Origin: Thermoplasmatota archaeon
GTDB taxonomy: Archaea; Thermoplasmatota; B47-G6; B47-G6B; 47-G6
Assembly (NCBI GenBank): GCA_029258975.1
Contig: JAPDJS010000002.1
Span: 8,297-72,296 of the forward strand
Direction: 5' to 3'
DNA length: 64,000 bases
The notes below the pieces were generated by a model that saw nothing but the letters and a program-made list of their open reading frames with translations, searched no databases and was not told where the DNA came from. A program made the translations under genes and the position numbers. This document shows positions 25,636-35,192 of this stretch, piece by piece (within the stretch, counting starts at the first letter, position 1; each line of letters starts with the position of its first letter).

Positions 25636-25971
25636 ATGGCTGAGAGTAATCAGAGATCTTTACTCTTGAAAGCATTATCAGATCAGTACATACTCAGAAT
25701 CATTGCATATTCTGCATACACTCCCCGATCCATTCCAGAAATGAGTCAAAACTTAAGGATTCCAATAGCGTCGTGTTATAGAAAGGTAAAACTCCTTGAA
25801 CAACTTGGATTGATTGAAAAAGTAGGATCCAAACTAACCATTGAGGGTAAAAGAGTTGCGCTTTATAGGTCTAAAGTGAGTAGACTCTCTATGGAGATGC
25901 ATGGCTCAAAGATGGTTATTAAGATAAAAATTGACGATCGTATTCTTCAATATAATATGAATATTATCTAA
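25636..25971 (+). CDS. Winged helix-turn-helix regulator 1 of a paralogous pair
   Basis: 111 residues. The N-terminal half is an ArsR-like winged helix: SIPEMSQNLRIPIASCYRKV as helix-turn-helix, then KLLEQLGLIEKVGSKLTIEGKR as wing. The C-terminal 35 residues are beta-strands (LSMEMHGSKMVIKIKID). There is no membrane segment. ATG 25636 lies after GGTGAG. TTG 25621 is less likely. It lies 1.6 kb from the archaellum promoter and shares palindromic sites with it, so I infer an archaellum regulator, similar in role to EarA of other euryarchaea. Direct homology to EarA was not established. Confidence 0.75.
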   Translation: MAESNQRSLLLKALSDQYILRIIAYSAYTPRSIPEMSQNLRIPIASCYRKVKLLEQLGLIEKVGSKLTIEGKRVALYRSKVSRLSMEMHGSKMVIKIKIDDRILQYNMNII

Positions 25972-26080
25972 AGCTCTTTGATTCCTGTTTTTATTATTTT
26001 CAGCAGTGTATTTCAGTTTTGAGAATTACCTCAAAACTGTTTTTAATGATTCTCAATATCAACTTCAATTGGTGATAGTA

Positions 26081-26410
26081 ATGTCGCAGAATCCTCTTGA
26101 CGTCGGTAAAATTCTTATGGACAGACATTCTCTCAAAATCCTAGCAACAACCACCATAATGCCAAAAAGTGTTCCCGAACTCAGCATGTCTTTAAAGATT
26201 CCAATAGCGTCGTGTTATAGAAAGGTAAAAGCATTAGAAGCGCTAGGTCTGCTAGAATGTGTAGGAACCACACTTACTCCTGACGGAAAGAGAGTTAGAC
26301 TTTATAAATCGAAAGCAGAGGGAATAAATATTGAGTTTGCAGGCGAAAAACTTAAGATAATAATAAAATTTGGTGAAAACATCAGAAAAATTGAGACAAA
26401 AATACTATAA
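26081..26410 (+). CDS. Winged helix-turn-helix regulator 2 of a paralogous pair
   Basis: 109 residues, a paralogue of the preceding gene with the same order: HTH (SVPELSMSLKIPIASCYRKV), wing, then a short beta C-terminus. A stretch of 34 bp encoding IPIASCYRKVK is identical in the two genes (25758-25791 and 26197-26230), so both probably read the same DNA site. ATG 26081 is 4 nt after GGTGAT. An upstream in-frame ATG at 26006 lies in promoter sequence and is rejected. Confidence 0.75.
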   Translation: MSQNPLDVGKILMDRHSLKILATTTIMPKSVPELSMSLKIPIASCYRKVKALEALGLLECVGTTLTPDGKRVRLYKSKAEGINIEFAGEKLKIIIKFGENIRKIETKIL

Positions 26411-26745
26411 AGGGCCTTTTTCTTACCAAGTTGCGTGTTTGGTGTTTATACAACTAGCTTTTTAAATCATAAAAAATCTGCATGATGTAGATATGTATTT
26501 CAAACACTTATCTTGTTTTCACACTCATGATATCAAAACACCAGCTCTCATGTTGATGATGGGGAGAGGCTTAATTATATTAAGTAAGTACTAATTAACT
26601 TTGACTAGTGATGTATTTCCACTGCAAGATCACGCTTAGTAATACTGCATAAACTAGCAAATATTACGTAAAACAACCTCGTACAGTAGAGTCTCTTATA
26701 GAGCTCTTCTGTAAGCAAATTATATTGATACAGGAGGTGATTTCA
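26411..26745. other. Gene-free region before dnaG
   Basis: 335 bp, AT-rich, with no open frame of interest. TTGATGATGG at about 26561 and AGTGATGTA at about 26606 resemble C and C' boxes, but matching CUGA D boxes at proper spacing are missing. Only the dnaG ribosome-binding site AGGAGGTGAT (26732-26741) is clear. Confidence 0.4.
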
Positions 26746-28263
26746 GTGATATACCCCCACAATAGTAATCATTCAAATACTAGCAACAACGAGGTACCAT
26801 ATGAAAAGGCCAAATATTTAATTATAGCAGAAATAAAGGTTGATGGTATTGTAAACCGTTCAGATGTTATTGGAGCAATATTTGGTCAAACAGAGGGTTT
26901 GCTTGATGATTTAGACTTAAGAGAAGCTCAGAGGAGCGGCAGAATAGGGCGCATAGAAGTTCAGCTAGACCATAAAAATGGTAAAACCTACGGAAAAATA
27001 TCGATCCCCTCTAACTTAGATCAAGTAGAGACTGCGATCGTGGCTGCTGCTGTGGAGCAGGTAGAAAGGGTGGGGCCCTGTCATTCTGAAGTTAAAGTAA
27101 TTGAGATTCAAGACCTTAGAAAGAAAAAAAAGGAGATGATCATTGACAGGGCCGTACAGCTTTACTATGAGATGAAAAACAAAATAAGCACACAAGGAGC
27201 AACTATAAGAGAGATTGTAATAGAAAAAGTAAAAGATTACGAGATAATTGAATATGGACCAGATAGATGTCCTGCAGGTCCTGAAGTAGAGACTTCTGGC
27301 GAAATTATCATAGTAGAAGGAAGAAACGATGTTCTTAATCTTCTCAAGAATGGATACAAAAACGCTATAGCTGTCAAAGGAACAAATGTTCCTAAAACTA
27401 TAATCAGGCTAAGTCAGGAGAAAACTGCAACGGCATTCGTAGATGGGGATCGTGGTGGTCTAGCCATTCTTAAAGAGCTCTTACAGGTAGCCGACATAGA
27501 CTATGTAGCTGTTGCTCCAAGAGGGTGGGAAGTAGAACAATTATCCTATAAACAAATACTCAAGGCTCTGAGAAGTAGACTAAACGTGAGACATCTTATG
27601 AGCGCTAGTGGTGCGAACAACAGAGAAGAAGCTATTAACATCATAATACAAAAGGTTTTAGAGCTTATGGAGAAAACTCTCAGAGAGGAGATGGAAGAAT
27701 ACAAAGAGAAAGTTTCTGGTAGAATTTCGCATCCTCATGTTCCAGAGACAATTAAAAGAGTCGAAGAGGGTCCTTCAAAAGCCATATCACCTCAAACCAC
27801 TACAAAAACTACTGAAGCCGAAGTGTCTAAGCCGGTAGAGAAGTCTATACCTTCCTTATCAAAAGCAGCAGAAGCCGAAGCTGTCCAAAAATTACAAGCA
27901 ATACAACAAAAGGCAATAAAGGTAACTCCAGAAGCGTTGGCCGCTCCTGAAGGTCTTATTGAATACGTAAAAAAGGTAGCAGGCGTTGACTTTAATGAAT
28001 TAATAGAGAAGAGACAAGCAATTATCCTAGACAAATCAGGAAAAACTCTAAAAACTGTCGCAGTAAGGGATCTAATAAACGAGCTAAGGGGCGTAAAGAA
28101 AGCGCATATGTTAGTACTTGGTGGAATTATAACTCAAAGACTAGTAGATGCTGCATACGAGAGTGGAATAACGCACATTGTGGGTCTAGATACTAGAAGT
28201 GTCGTAAGGCTTCCTCATGACTTAATAATAATTACTAGACACAATACAACCAAGAATACCTGA
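26746..28263 (+). CDS. dnaG: Archaeal DnaG-type primase (TOPRIM)
   Basis: 505 residues. The TOPRIM domain is seen as IIIVEGRNDVLNLLKNGYKN (glutamate motif) and ATAFVDGDRGG (DxD motif), at about residues 180-260. The N-terminus KYLIIAEIKVDGIVNRSDVI is characteristic of archaeal DnaG, which associates with the exosome and can make short primers. A low-complexity Ser/Thr/Glu linker precedes a C-terminal domain (DLINELRGVKKAHMLVLGGI). The start GTG 26746 is 4 nt after GGAGGTGAT. Confidence 0.95.
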   Translation: MIYPHNSNHSNTSNNEVPYEKAKYLIIAEIKVDGIVNRSDVIGAIFGQTEGLLDDLDLREAQRSGRIGRIEVQLDHKNGKTYGKISIPSNLDQVETAIVAAAVEQVERVGPCHSEVKVIEIQDLRKKKKEMIIDRAVQLYYEMKNKISTQGATIREIVIEKVKDYEIIEYGPDRCPAGPEVETSGEIIIVEGRNDVLNLLKNGYKNAIAVKGTNVPKTIIRLSQEKTATAFVDGDRGGLAILKELLQVADIDYVAVAPRGWEVEQLSYKQILKALRSRLNVRHLMSASGANNREEAINIIIQKVLELMEKTLREEMEEYKEKVSGRISHPHVPETIKRVEEGPSKAISPQTTTKTTEAEVSKPVEKSIPSLSKAAEAEAVQKLQAIQQKAIKVTPEALAAPEGLIEYVKKVAGVDFNELIEKRQAIILDKSGKTLKTVAVRDLINELRGVKKAHMLVLGGIITQRLVDAAYESGITHIVGLDTRSVVRLPHDLIIITRHNTTKNT

Positions 28264-28310
28264 TCTTCCCTTTCCTTTTTCTTATTAATTTTCCTAGGAT
28301 GGAGATATTA

Positions 28311-29327
28311 ATGAAAAAGTTTAAAAGAAGGGTGCAATTGACTGGAAAATCTACTTATATAATCTCCTTACCTAAAGAATGGACGTCGACGGTGGGTCTT
28401 AATAAAGGAGACGAGGTTATTTTAGAGATTTTACCCGACCTTGCGCTTAGATTGTACCCTATCAAAGAGGGGGTCACCATAAAACTTTGCAAAAACGTTG
28501 ATTTAAAACTAAATAATTTTGAGACTGCCATTATTGAGACTATTTCTGCATATTTAGCAGGTTATGATAAAATAAAAGTAAAAACTCAAGCTAACAACGC
28601 CATAATTAATAAAAAATTAATTGAAACCATAAAAAACAAAATAATAGGACTAGAAATCCTAGAGGAAACTTCAGATAGCATTAATATGTACTCCATTTTG
28701 GATGATGCCTCTATTTTGTTGCTTGACGTCTTAAAAAAACTTGTGGTCACAGTAAATTCTATGCTTGACGATATAGAGGTCGTCCTCTCCGACCCTAAAA
28801 ATAAAGAGGTTATAATGAACATAGTTGCGAGAGACAACATTGTGGATAAGCTATTTCTTTTTGCTTTGAGAAATTTAAATCAAATACTAACAGGACGGGT
28901 TCCTTTATCTAATACACCTATGAAAAATTTATCTGAAGCCCTTTATTTGACCATAGGGCTAAAAGGTATTGAGAGGATAGCGGATCACACAGAAGTCATA
29001 GCAAAACATATACTGGAAAATGACGGTTTAAATATTCCTACGGAGCTTATAGATGTCTACAAATCCGTTAAGGAGCTTACTAAAAAGGCATTAAACGCAT
29101 TTATCAACGTGAATAAAAATGTGGCTTCAGAAGTTTTACAAAGGATTTTACAACTAAAATCTAAGGAAATTTCATTTACATTAGGAAATCTTGATATCCA
29201 TGATGCGTTACGGCTACAATTTATTTTAGAGAGCATTAAAAGAATAATAGCATATACGATAGATATTATTGAAGCAACAATAGATATTGCAACCATTAGA
29301 GAATACAATGAGAGTCTTAAACTCTAG
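28311..29327 (+). CDS. PhoU-like protein with N-terminal AbrB/SpoVT DNA-binding domain
   Basis: 338 residues. The first 50 form a swapped-hairpin AbrB domain (RVQLTGKSTYIISLPKEWTS, GLNKGDEVILEIL). The rest comprises two PhoU helical bundles (for example LYLTIGLKGIERIADHTEVI, with the ER-ADH metal/phosphate-binding motif). AbrB-PhoU fusions are common in archaea and are thought to regulate phosphate uptake. No Pst transporter genes are nearby. ATG 28311 is 4 nt after GGAGAT. Confidence 0.9.
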   Translation: MKKFKRRVQLTGKSTYIISLPKEWTSTVGLNKGDEVILEILPDLALRLYPIKEGVTIKLCKNVDLKLNNFETAIIETISAYLAGYDKIKVKTQANNAIINKKLIETIKNKIIGLEILEETSDSINMYSILDDASILLLDVLKKLVVTVNSMLDDIEVVLSDPKNKEVIMNIVARDNIVDKLFLFALRNLNQILTGRVPLSNTPMKNLSEALYLTIGLKGIERIADHTEVIAKHILENDGLNIPTELIDVYKSVKELTKKALNAFINVNKNVASEVLQRILQLKSKEISFTLGNLDIHDALRLQFILESIKRIIAYTIDIIEATIDIATIREYNESLKL

Positions 29328-29552
29328 TTAGTCATAGCAAGAAGTTTAAAACATATTTGAGAATATAAGGACGATCTGTTTTATTTCCAAAAAGTTCATT
29401 TGCGAGATTTTGTCCAAAATTACAGCAAATAAAAACTACTACCAAATGAAAACACTATGCATGCTATACCTTCCATTTTGAGGACGGAAACATTTTAATT
29501 GTTCATAAGAGTTGTGTTGTTTAAGGCTACCCTCTTTGCTGGAGGGTATATT

Positions 29553-29900
29553 ATGCACAAAGAAGAGATAATCCAAATACACAGAGTTTTATATCTTATT
29601 GCCGAATACTTAAAAACAAAGAGTCTCGTTAAAACGTTAAATGAATATGAGGCTTTTATGATAAGACCGTTCCACATTAATAGATCCAAAGATGAACATT
29701 TAACTGCTATTTTTGTGTTAAGCAGAGAGATTCTTGAAAATATTATAGAAAACGATGGTATATCCAATAAACGTGAGATTCTAATAACCATTAATGCGAT
29801 AAACAATCTTATCTCAAAGAAGTTTAGACCAACATTTGTTGAGAGCGATAGAAGAGCTAAAAAAGAGTCTTTAAGCGTTATTCAAAACAGAAATTCATAA
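29553..29900 (+). CDS. UPF0058 family protein
   Basis: 115 residues. MHKEEIIQIHRVLYLIAEYL at the N-terminus and PFHINRSKDEHLTAIFVLSR in the middle are the family signature. The family is small, helical and found in euryarchaea, with unknown function. Here a C-terminal tail of about 25 residues goes beyond the usual end. ATG 29553 follows GGAGGG. The 50-bp-upstream ATG at 29499 lies in the promoter region. Confidence 0.85.
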   Translation: MHKEEIIQIHRVLYLIAEYLKTKSLVKTLNEYEAFMIRPFHINRSKDEHLTAIFVLSREILENIIENDGISNKREILITINAINNLISKKFRPTFVESDRRAKKESLSVIQNRNS

Positions 29901-29941
29901 CTCTTATTTTTCTTAAAAAATATTTTATAAAAAGAGAGAGA

Positions 29942-32065
29942 TTACTGTCTTTTTACACGAATTCTAGCATCTGCAACCATTAAGCCCTTCCTGTAGAGGA
30001 ATATTGGGTTGGCGTCTAACTCCTGTATCTCGGGATTCTCATAGACAAGCCATGAAATTCTTACGATAGCCTCTGTCAATGCATCGATATCAAGAGGTTC
30101 ACGTCCACGCGCTCCGGCAATTATAGGATATCCACGAATTTCCTTTACCATCTCTTTAGCTTCGTCAGTTCCTATTGGTGCAACTCTAAACGTAACATCC
30201 TTGAGAATCTCGACAAAGATTCCTCCCAAACCGAACATTACTGTAGGTCCAAACTGGGGGTCTCTTGTGGATCCGACGATGACTTCGGTTCCCCAAGGAG
30301 CCATTTCCTGTACAAGAATACCCTCTATACGGGCGTCAGGTACGTGTTTCTTGACGTTTTCTAGTATTTCGTTATATGCTTTACGAACCTCCTCCTCGTT
30401 TTTTATATTGACCTTAACTCCGCCTACATCCGATTTATGAACGACATCTGGTGAGACTATCTTTAGAACTACTGGGAATCCTATTTTCTTGGCGTATTCA
30501 ACAGCTTCGTCTTCAGTCTTAGCCATAGCAACCCTTGTTACGCGAACGCCGTAAGCTGCCAGAAGTTCCTTCGCTTCGTCTTCAAATAACCATTCTCTGC
30601 CTTCCGAAAGTACTTTTTCTATAATTTTTCTAGCTTTCTCACGGTCAATACCTTCAGGTGGCGTCGGTTTAATTAATGGTCTTTCAGTCCACTTCGTATA
30701 ATGCCTTATCGTTGCCAAAGCTTTTACTGCAAGTTCAGGCGCGTCGTAGGCAGGAATCTTGTTTTCTTTGAGCCAATCGAGAGCTTGATAAACTTCTTTG
30801 CCTCCGATGAACGAGACTACTACAGGCTTCTTCATTCCTCCTGACTCGTCTATAGCTTCCTTTATAGCCTTTGCAATCTCCATAGGATCAGTGTGAGCCG
30901 TGTGACAGTAGAGAACCACCATTCCATGTACATATTCGCTTTCAAGAGCTACTTTTATTGCTTCTTTATACTCTTTTTCAGTAGCCATTCCAGTAAGATC
31001 TACGGGGTTCTTTGGACTTCCGAATTCTGGCATGCATTTACGGAATTTGTTCTTTAGCTCTTCTGGTATGTCTGGTAAAGGTATGCCGTACTTCTCTCCG
31101 GCATCTGTGCTTAATACTCCGACTCCTCCACCGTTTGTTATTATTACCCAATTGTCTCCTTGCATTTTAGGACATAACGCTAAGGCATTTGCTTTTACAA
31201 ACATGTCTGTAAGATCCTCGGCCATTATTACCCCGGCCTGCTTAAATGCGGCTTTATAGACGTTGGCACTACCTGCTAGTGATCCTGTATGAGACATTGC
31301 AGCCGCCGCTCCGCGTTGTGAAAGGCCTGCTTTTAGTGCAACTACAGGCTTAACTTTAGATGTTTCAGAGCTTACTTCAATGAATCTCCTACCATCTTTC
31401 ACTCCTTCTATGTATAGAGCAATAACCTTTGTTTCATCGTCATCTTTTAGGTACTCCACGAAGTCTGAGAAGTTCAGGTCCGCCATATTTCCAATGCTTA
31501 TGAATTTGCTAAGTCCGACTCTATCGATCCAAGTTCTTCCAATAAGTGCTACTCCCAAAGCACCACTCTGAGATATAAGGGCTATTTCTCCTTCATAGGG
31601 CATACCCATAGCAAAACTAGCGTTAATTTTGTGCTTTGTGTTACAAACTCCAACAACATTAGGGCCTACGATGCGCATCCCGTATTTCCTTGCTATTTCA
31701 AGCACCTGCTCCTCTAATTTCCTTCCTTCTTCTCCTACTTCACTAAATCCAGACGTTATGATAACCAATCCCTTAACGCCCTTTTGCCCACACTCTTCGA
31801 CTACCTGGAGCACGATTTTTGCTGGAACAACAATAACTGCAAGATCTATTTCATCTGGAACCTCAAGTACGCTTTTATAAGCCTTTAGACCAAGAATTTC
31901 TCCGCCCTTGGGATTTATTGGATATATCTTTCCTTCATATCCTGCTTTCACTATGTTCTTAAGAACTTGGTGTCCTATCTTCTCTGGATTGTGGGATGCA
32001 CCAATTACTGCAATGCTTTTAGGGTTCAAAATACTCGTTATCTTCATCACTGTTTCTGGTTCCAA
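29942..32065 (-). CDS. ADP-forming acyl-CoA (acetyl-CoA) synthetase, alpha-beta fusion
   Basis: 707 residues combining both subunits in one chain: CoA-binding domain (1-130, SIAVIGASHNPEKIGHQV), two succinyl-CoA ligase-like domains to about 460 and a C-terminal ATP-grasp domain (about 480-705, DVVHKSDVGGVKVNI, FGLGGIFVEILKD). The phosphorylated histidine is H259 in AMSHTGSLAGS. It makes acetate or other acids plus ATP from acyl-CoA, ADP and phosphate, an energy-yielding end step in peptide or sugar fermentation. The start is TTG, 5 nt after GGTGTT. Confidence 0.93.
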   Translation of the reverse strand: MEPETVMKITSILNPKSIAVIGASHNPEKIGHQVLKNIVKAGYEGKIYPINPKGGEILGLKAYKSVLEVPDEIDLAVIVVPAKIVLQVVEECGQKGVKGLVIITSGFSEVGEEGRKLEEQVLEIARKYGMRIVGPNVVGVCNTKHKINASFAMGMPYEGEIALISQSGALGVALIGRTWIDRVGLSKFISIGNMADLNFSDFVEYLKDDDETKVIALYIEGVKDGRRFIEVSSETSKVKPVVALKAGLSQRGAAAAMSHTGSLAGSANVYKAAFKQAGVIMAEDLTDMFVKANALALCPKMQGDNWVIITNGGGVGVLSTDAGEKYGIPLPDIPEELKNKFRKCMPEFGSPKNPVDLTGMATEKEYKEAIKVALESEYVHGMVVLYCHTAHTDPMEIAKAIKEAIDESGGMKKPVVVSFIGGKEVYQALDWLKENKIPAYDAPELAVKALATIRHYTKWTERPLIKPTPPEGIDREKARKIIEKVLSEGREWLFEDEAKELLAAYGVRVTRVAMAKTEDEAVEYAKKIGFPVVLKIVSPDVVHKSDVGGVKVNIKNEEEVRKAYNEILENVKKHVPDARIEGILVQEMAPWGTEVIVGSTRDPQFGPTVMFGLGGIFVEILKDVTFRVAPIGTDEAKEMVKEIRGYPIIAGARGREPLDIDALTEAIVRISWLVYENPEIQELDANPIFLYRKGLMVADARIRVKRQ

Positions 32066-32412
32066 ATTGAAACACCTCCACTAAGTTCCTTCTGGTATCT
32101 GGATGTCCGAAATCATTTATGGGAGATTTTTAAGAGCATATGTCAAAGCTTATTACACCTTTAAGGGAAGCCGATAGGGCTGAATAATAAAACGAGTGCT
32201 CATGTTTTAACTATTATCTTTTACTTTTACAATAATTTACGATAATTCTTTCTATGAAAACCTAAAAAATATGAACACGAAATGTCATGACAGATTTTAG
32301 TGAAAAATGTCTGAAAGTATTGTTCACCACCTAATCTCTTTCTCGTTCCAAAAGACAAAGTTTTCCCAATGAGATCTCTGCAAAAGAGTATAAAAGATTT
32401 TTAGGCCTATTT
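32066..32412. other. Gene-free region between the acyl-CoA synthetase and Taw1 genes
   Basis: 347 bp, AT-rich, without credible open frame. The minus strand should carry the promoter of the acyl-CoA synthetase in the part nearest 32066-32130 (a TTTTTAA-rich stretch at about 32129-32136) and the 3' end of the taw1 transcript near 32413. I see no repeat or structured RNA. Confidence 0.4.
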
Positions 32413-33372
32413 TCATATATTCAAAAATCTATTTACTCTCCATTCATCCTTTGGTTTCGTAAGGAGAACTACTCTGCTATCCTCTCTTTCATCTGCAATT
32501 ACATAAGACATTTCTTCCGCCAATTTTTCTGCGAAATCCCTTACTTCAAAGTGTTTTGGTGAGTTTTCTGGAGACAACCTATACCGGGAGTATCCCATAT
32601 ACATATACGCTTTTACTTCTACGAAATCAGGATTTGCTTTCTCTAACAACCTAGCATACTCTGGAATGAGTTTTTCGTCCATATTAAGGCCCTTAATTGC
32701 AGTCACCCTAATAGTCCTCCTTGCGTTTATTGTACTCATAAGCTCTAAAGACCTGTTAACTCGTTCCCAAGAGTTCTGGATTCTTGGAACATTTATTTTT
32801 TTGTGTAGTTCTTTATTAGGCGCAGTAATGCTTATATAGAGTTGTGTGGGCTCTTGCTCATTAATCAATCTCTCGATTGTTTCAGGAACTGCCCCATTCG
32901 TTACAACAAACGTTGTGAACCCTTTCTTATGATATGCCTCAACGAGTTCTGGAAGTCTGGGATAAAGTGTAGGCTCACCAGTGAGGGATATAGCAACGTG
33001 TATGGGGTTATATGCTTCTTCAAAAAGTTCCTTAGGTACTCTTGGGTCTCCTTTATAGCCCGATAACAACTGTCTCTGTCCCTTTATGCTCTCCTCTACA
33101 ATGAAACTGGGATCGTCGGGGTCCTCCTCAAAGTTTGTGTTGGTAAATCCTTGAAATCTCCAGCAATGTAAACATGCGAATGTACAATGATCTACTGCAG
33201 GAGTCATTTGAACGCATCTATGACTTCTTATTCCATAAAAAGTTCCTTTATAGCATAGTCTCTTGTTTACTAGCATTTCTTTCGTCCAATAACAAACCTT
33301 GACTGCTGAGTGATTTCCTATTAGATAGTATCCTTGTCTTCTAAGAATTGAGGCCAATTGAGGATGAACCAT
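32413..33372 (-). CDS. taw1: tRNA 4-demethylwyosine synthase (radical SAM)
   Basis: 319 residues. The radical-SAM cluster motif is C63-TFA-C67-LH-C70, and further N-terminal cysteines (C27, C40, C53) supply the second iron-sulfur cluster of this family. It condenses pyruvate carbons onto N1-methylguanosine-37 of tRNA-Phe, the tricyclic step of wyosine synthesis. Conserved segments GEPTLYPRLPELVE and KAYMYMGYSRYRL are present. ATG 33372 is 4 nt after GGTGAT. The longer ORF from 33399 reads through this site. Confidence 0.95.
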   Translation of the reverse strand: MVHPQLASILRRQGYYLIGNHSAVKVCYWTKEMLVNKRLCYKGTFYGIRSHRCVQMTPAVDHCTFACLHCWRFQGFTNTNFEEDPDDPSFIVEESIKGQRQLLSGYKGDPRVPKELFEEAYNPIHVAISLTGEPTLYPRLPELVEAYHKKGFTTFVVTNGAVPETIERLINEQEPTQLYISITAPNKELHKKINVPRIQNSWERVNRSLELMSTINARRTIRVTAIKGLNMDEKLIPEYARLLEKANPDFVEVKAYMYMGYSRYRLSPENSPKHFEVRDFAEKLAEEMSYVIADEREDSRVVLLTKPKDEWRVNRFLNI

Positions 33373-33651
33373 TATAATCACCTTACTAAATTCAAGCACT
33401 TAACTACTTGATAATTAATCTTTGTATAGCTCGAAGATTAGAACTATTCCCTTATTTAAAATTATTCTCTTTGGAAATCTTTTCAAGAATTTGTCTTAAA
33501 ATGCTTAATCCAATTTACTCTATCTAATTTATGATGTTCTCTTCATAAATATCCGCTATTATGTGATATTAAGCAAAATTTTTTATTTTTAAACTTACTT
33601 AAAAGAAATAGTTTGCTCTAGAGTAGTGTTACGAAACAAAAAAGGTGCTCT

Positions 33652-34452
33652 ATGAAAATGACTGGGACCGCGGCGTTGATATCATTTTTATTGGTTGTAT
33701 TTATTTCCATAATAATTGTAAGAATTGGAAGTACAGCCTTAGAAATGACTGGCTTATCTAGGGAAGTTGCTGCCTTTCAAGCTCAGTCAGCATTTTCTGG
33801 TGTAGGTTTCACAACATCCGAATCAGAACATGTAGTTTCACATCCTGTAAGAAGAAAAATAATAAGGACTCTCATGTTTCTTGGTAGTGCTGGAATAACA
33901 TCCGCTATAGCGACGCTAGTTTTGACTTTTGCAGGCACTACTGCTGAAGAGGCCCAACTCAAGTTAATTTATATTCTCATAGGCCTTGTAGCCCTTTACG
34001 TGTTCTCTAAATCCAAAATTGTAGATAGAGTTCTCCGTAAAATTATAACAAAAGCTCTAGAGAGGTTTACATCAATAAAAGTCTATGATTATCATCAGCT
34101 TTTAGGACTTAGCCGGGGATATACTATCAGCGAAATTCGTGTAAAAAGAAATAGTTGGCTAGCAAATAAAATGCTAAAAGAGCTCCAATTAGACAAAGAA
34201 GGTATTCTTGTTTTAGCCATATACAGAAAGGGTCCTAAGGGGAAAGAACTTTTCTTAGGTGCACCAAGTGGTGAGACTAAGCTATTACCTGGAGATATTA
34301 TTGTGTGTTATGGACCAGAAGAGGCTCTAATAGAGATCTCCAAGAGACTTAAGGGTATAAAAGGCGCAAAAGAGCACGAAAAGGCTGTTGAGAGCGCCAA
34401 GATTAGAATGACTCAAGAACGTATGGAATTCGAAAAGGAGAGTGTAAAATAA
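33652..34452 (+). CDS. Membrane protein with C-terminal TrkA-C (RCK_C) domain
   Basis: 266 residues. Three hydrophobic segments lie at about 8-25, 75-95 and 105-120. A P-loop-like stretch AFQAQSAFSGVGFTTSESE sits between the first two. From about residue 150 a TrkA-C domain (SRGYTISEIRVKRNSWLANK, LLPGDIIVCYGPEE) is seen, which binds cyclic dinucleotides or other ligands in potassium-transport proteins. There is no full pore or RCK_N domain. The role may be in ion-transport control, but is unknown. The ribosome-binding site GGTGCT is 2 nt from the first ATG and 8 nt from a second one. Confidence 0.75.
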   Translation: MKMTGTAALISFLLVVFISIIIVRIGSTALEMTGLSREVAAFQAQSAFSGVGFTTSESEHVVSHPVRRKIIRTLMFLGSAGITSAIATLVLTFAGTTAEEAQLKLIYILIGLVALYVFSKSKIVDRVLRKIITKALERFTSIKVYDYHQLLGLSRGYTISEIRVKRNSWLANKMLKELQLDKEGILVLAIYRKGPKGKELFLGAPSGETKLLPGDIIVCYGPEEALIEISKRLKGIKGAKEHEKAVESAKIRMTQERMEFEKESVK

Positions 34453-34558
34453 CATGTTATAGAGTGTTCTTATACTCAACGTCAAAATATTTAAGTATCT
34501 TCTCATTAATATTCGTAGCTCACACTCATAAGGATCATTATTATTTGAGGTGCTAAAT

Positions 34559-35146
34559 ATGGTAAAGGGTCTCTATCACTACCTAAGACTTGCGTGGAAG
34601 CGACCGGATACTAAATACGGATCACCACAATGGCGTAGGCTTATCGAATGGAGAAATGGGCCTTCTGTAGTAAGAGTAGAAAGGCCTACTAGACCTGACA
34701 GGGCTAGATCTTTAGGATACAAAGCAAAACAAGGATTTATCATTGTAAGAGTAAGGGTCAGAAGAGGTTCCCTAAGAAAACCCCGTCCAAGATCCGGTAG
34801 AAAACCAAAAGGACTTGGTGTACTAAAGATTACTCCTAGAAAGAACCTACAACGCATCGCAGAAGAAAGGGCTGCTAGAAAATTCCCCAACCTTGAGGTT
34901 TTGAATTCTTATTGGGTAGGACAAGACGGTCTTTATAAATACTACGAAGTAATAATGGTTGATCCTCACCACCCCGCAATTAAAAATGATCCACATATTA
35001 ACTGGATTTGTCAGCCTCAACACAAAGGAAGAGTTTTCCGCGGACTAACTTCTGCTGGAAAGAAATCTAGAGGACTTAGGAACAAAGGTAAGGGAGCAGA
35101 AAAAGTTAGACCATCAAATAGAGCAAATAAGAGGAAGGGCAACTAA
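34559..35146 (+). CDS. rpl15e: Ribosomal protein L15e
   Basis: 195 residues, basic. The family start [17 protein letters not shown] and the central [20 protein letters not shown] are distinctive. Found only in archaea and eukaryotes. ATG 34559 is 4 nt after GAGGTGCT. A strong promoter is seen upstream, with TATA-like AAAATATTTAAGTAT at about 34485-34499. T-rich stretches at 35150-35175 probably end the transcript. Confidence 0.97.
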   Translation: MVKGLYHYLRLAWKRPDTKYGSPQWRRLIEWRNGPSVVRVERPTRPDRARSLGYKAKQGFIIVRVRVRRGSLRKPRPRSGRKPKGLGVLKITPRKNLQRIAEERAARKFPNLEVLNSYWVGQDGLYKYYEVIMVDPHHPAIKNDPHINWICQPQHKGRVFRGLTSAGKKSRGLRNKGKGAEKVRPSNRANKRKGN

Positions 35147-35192
35147 CTTAAATTTTTCTAACTTATTTTTAATTTCTTGTCACAAAACTCCC

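Noticed and set aside
26006..26080. N-terminal extension of winged-helix regulator 2 from ATG 26006
   Set aside because: It covers promoter-like sequence and the operator half-site. ATG 26081 has a proper ribosome-binding site 4 nt away.
26555..26640. Possible C/D box sRNA before dnaG (TTGATGATGG and AGTGATGTA as C boxes)
   Set aside because: No CUGA D or D' boxes at correct spacing and the putative guide is far too long.
29499..29552. N-terminal extension of the UPF0058 protein
   Set aside because: The family starts at MHKEEII, and GGAGGG precedes ATG 29553.
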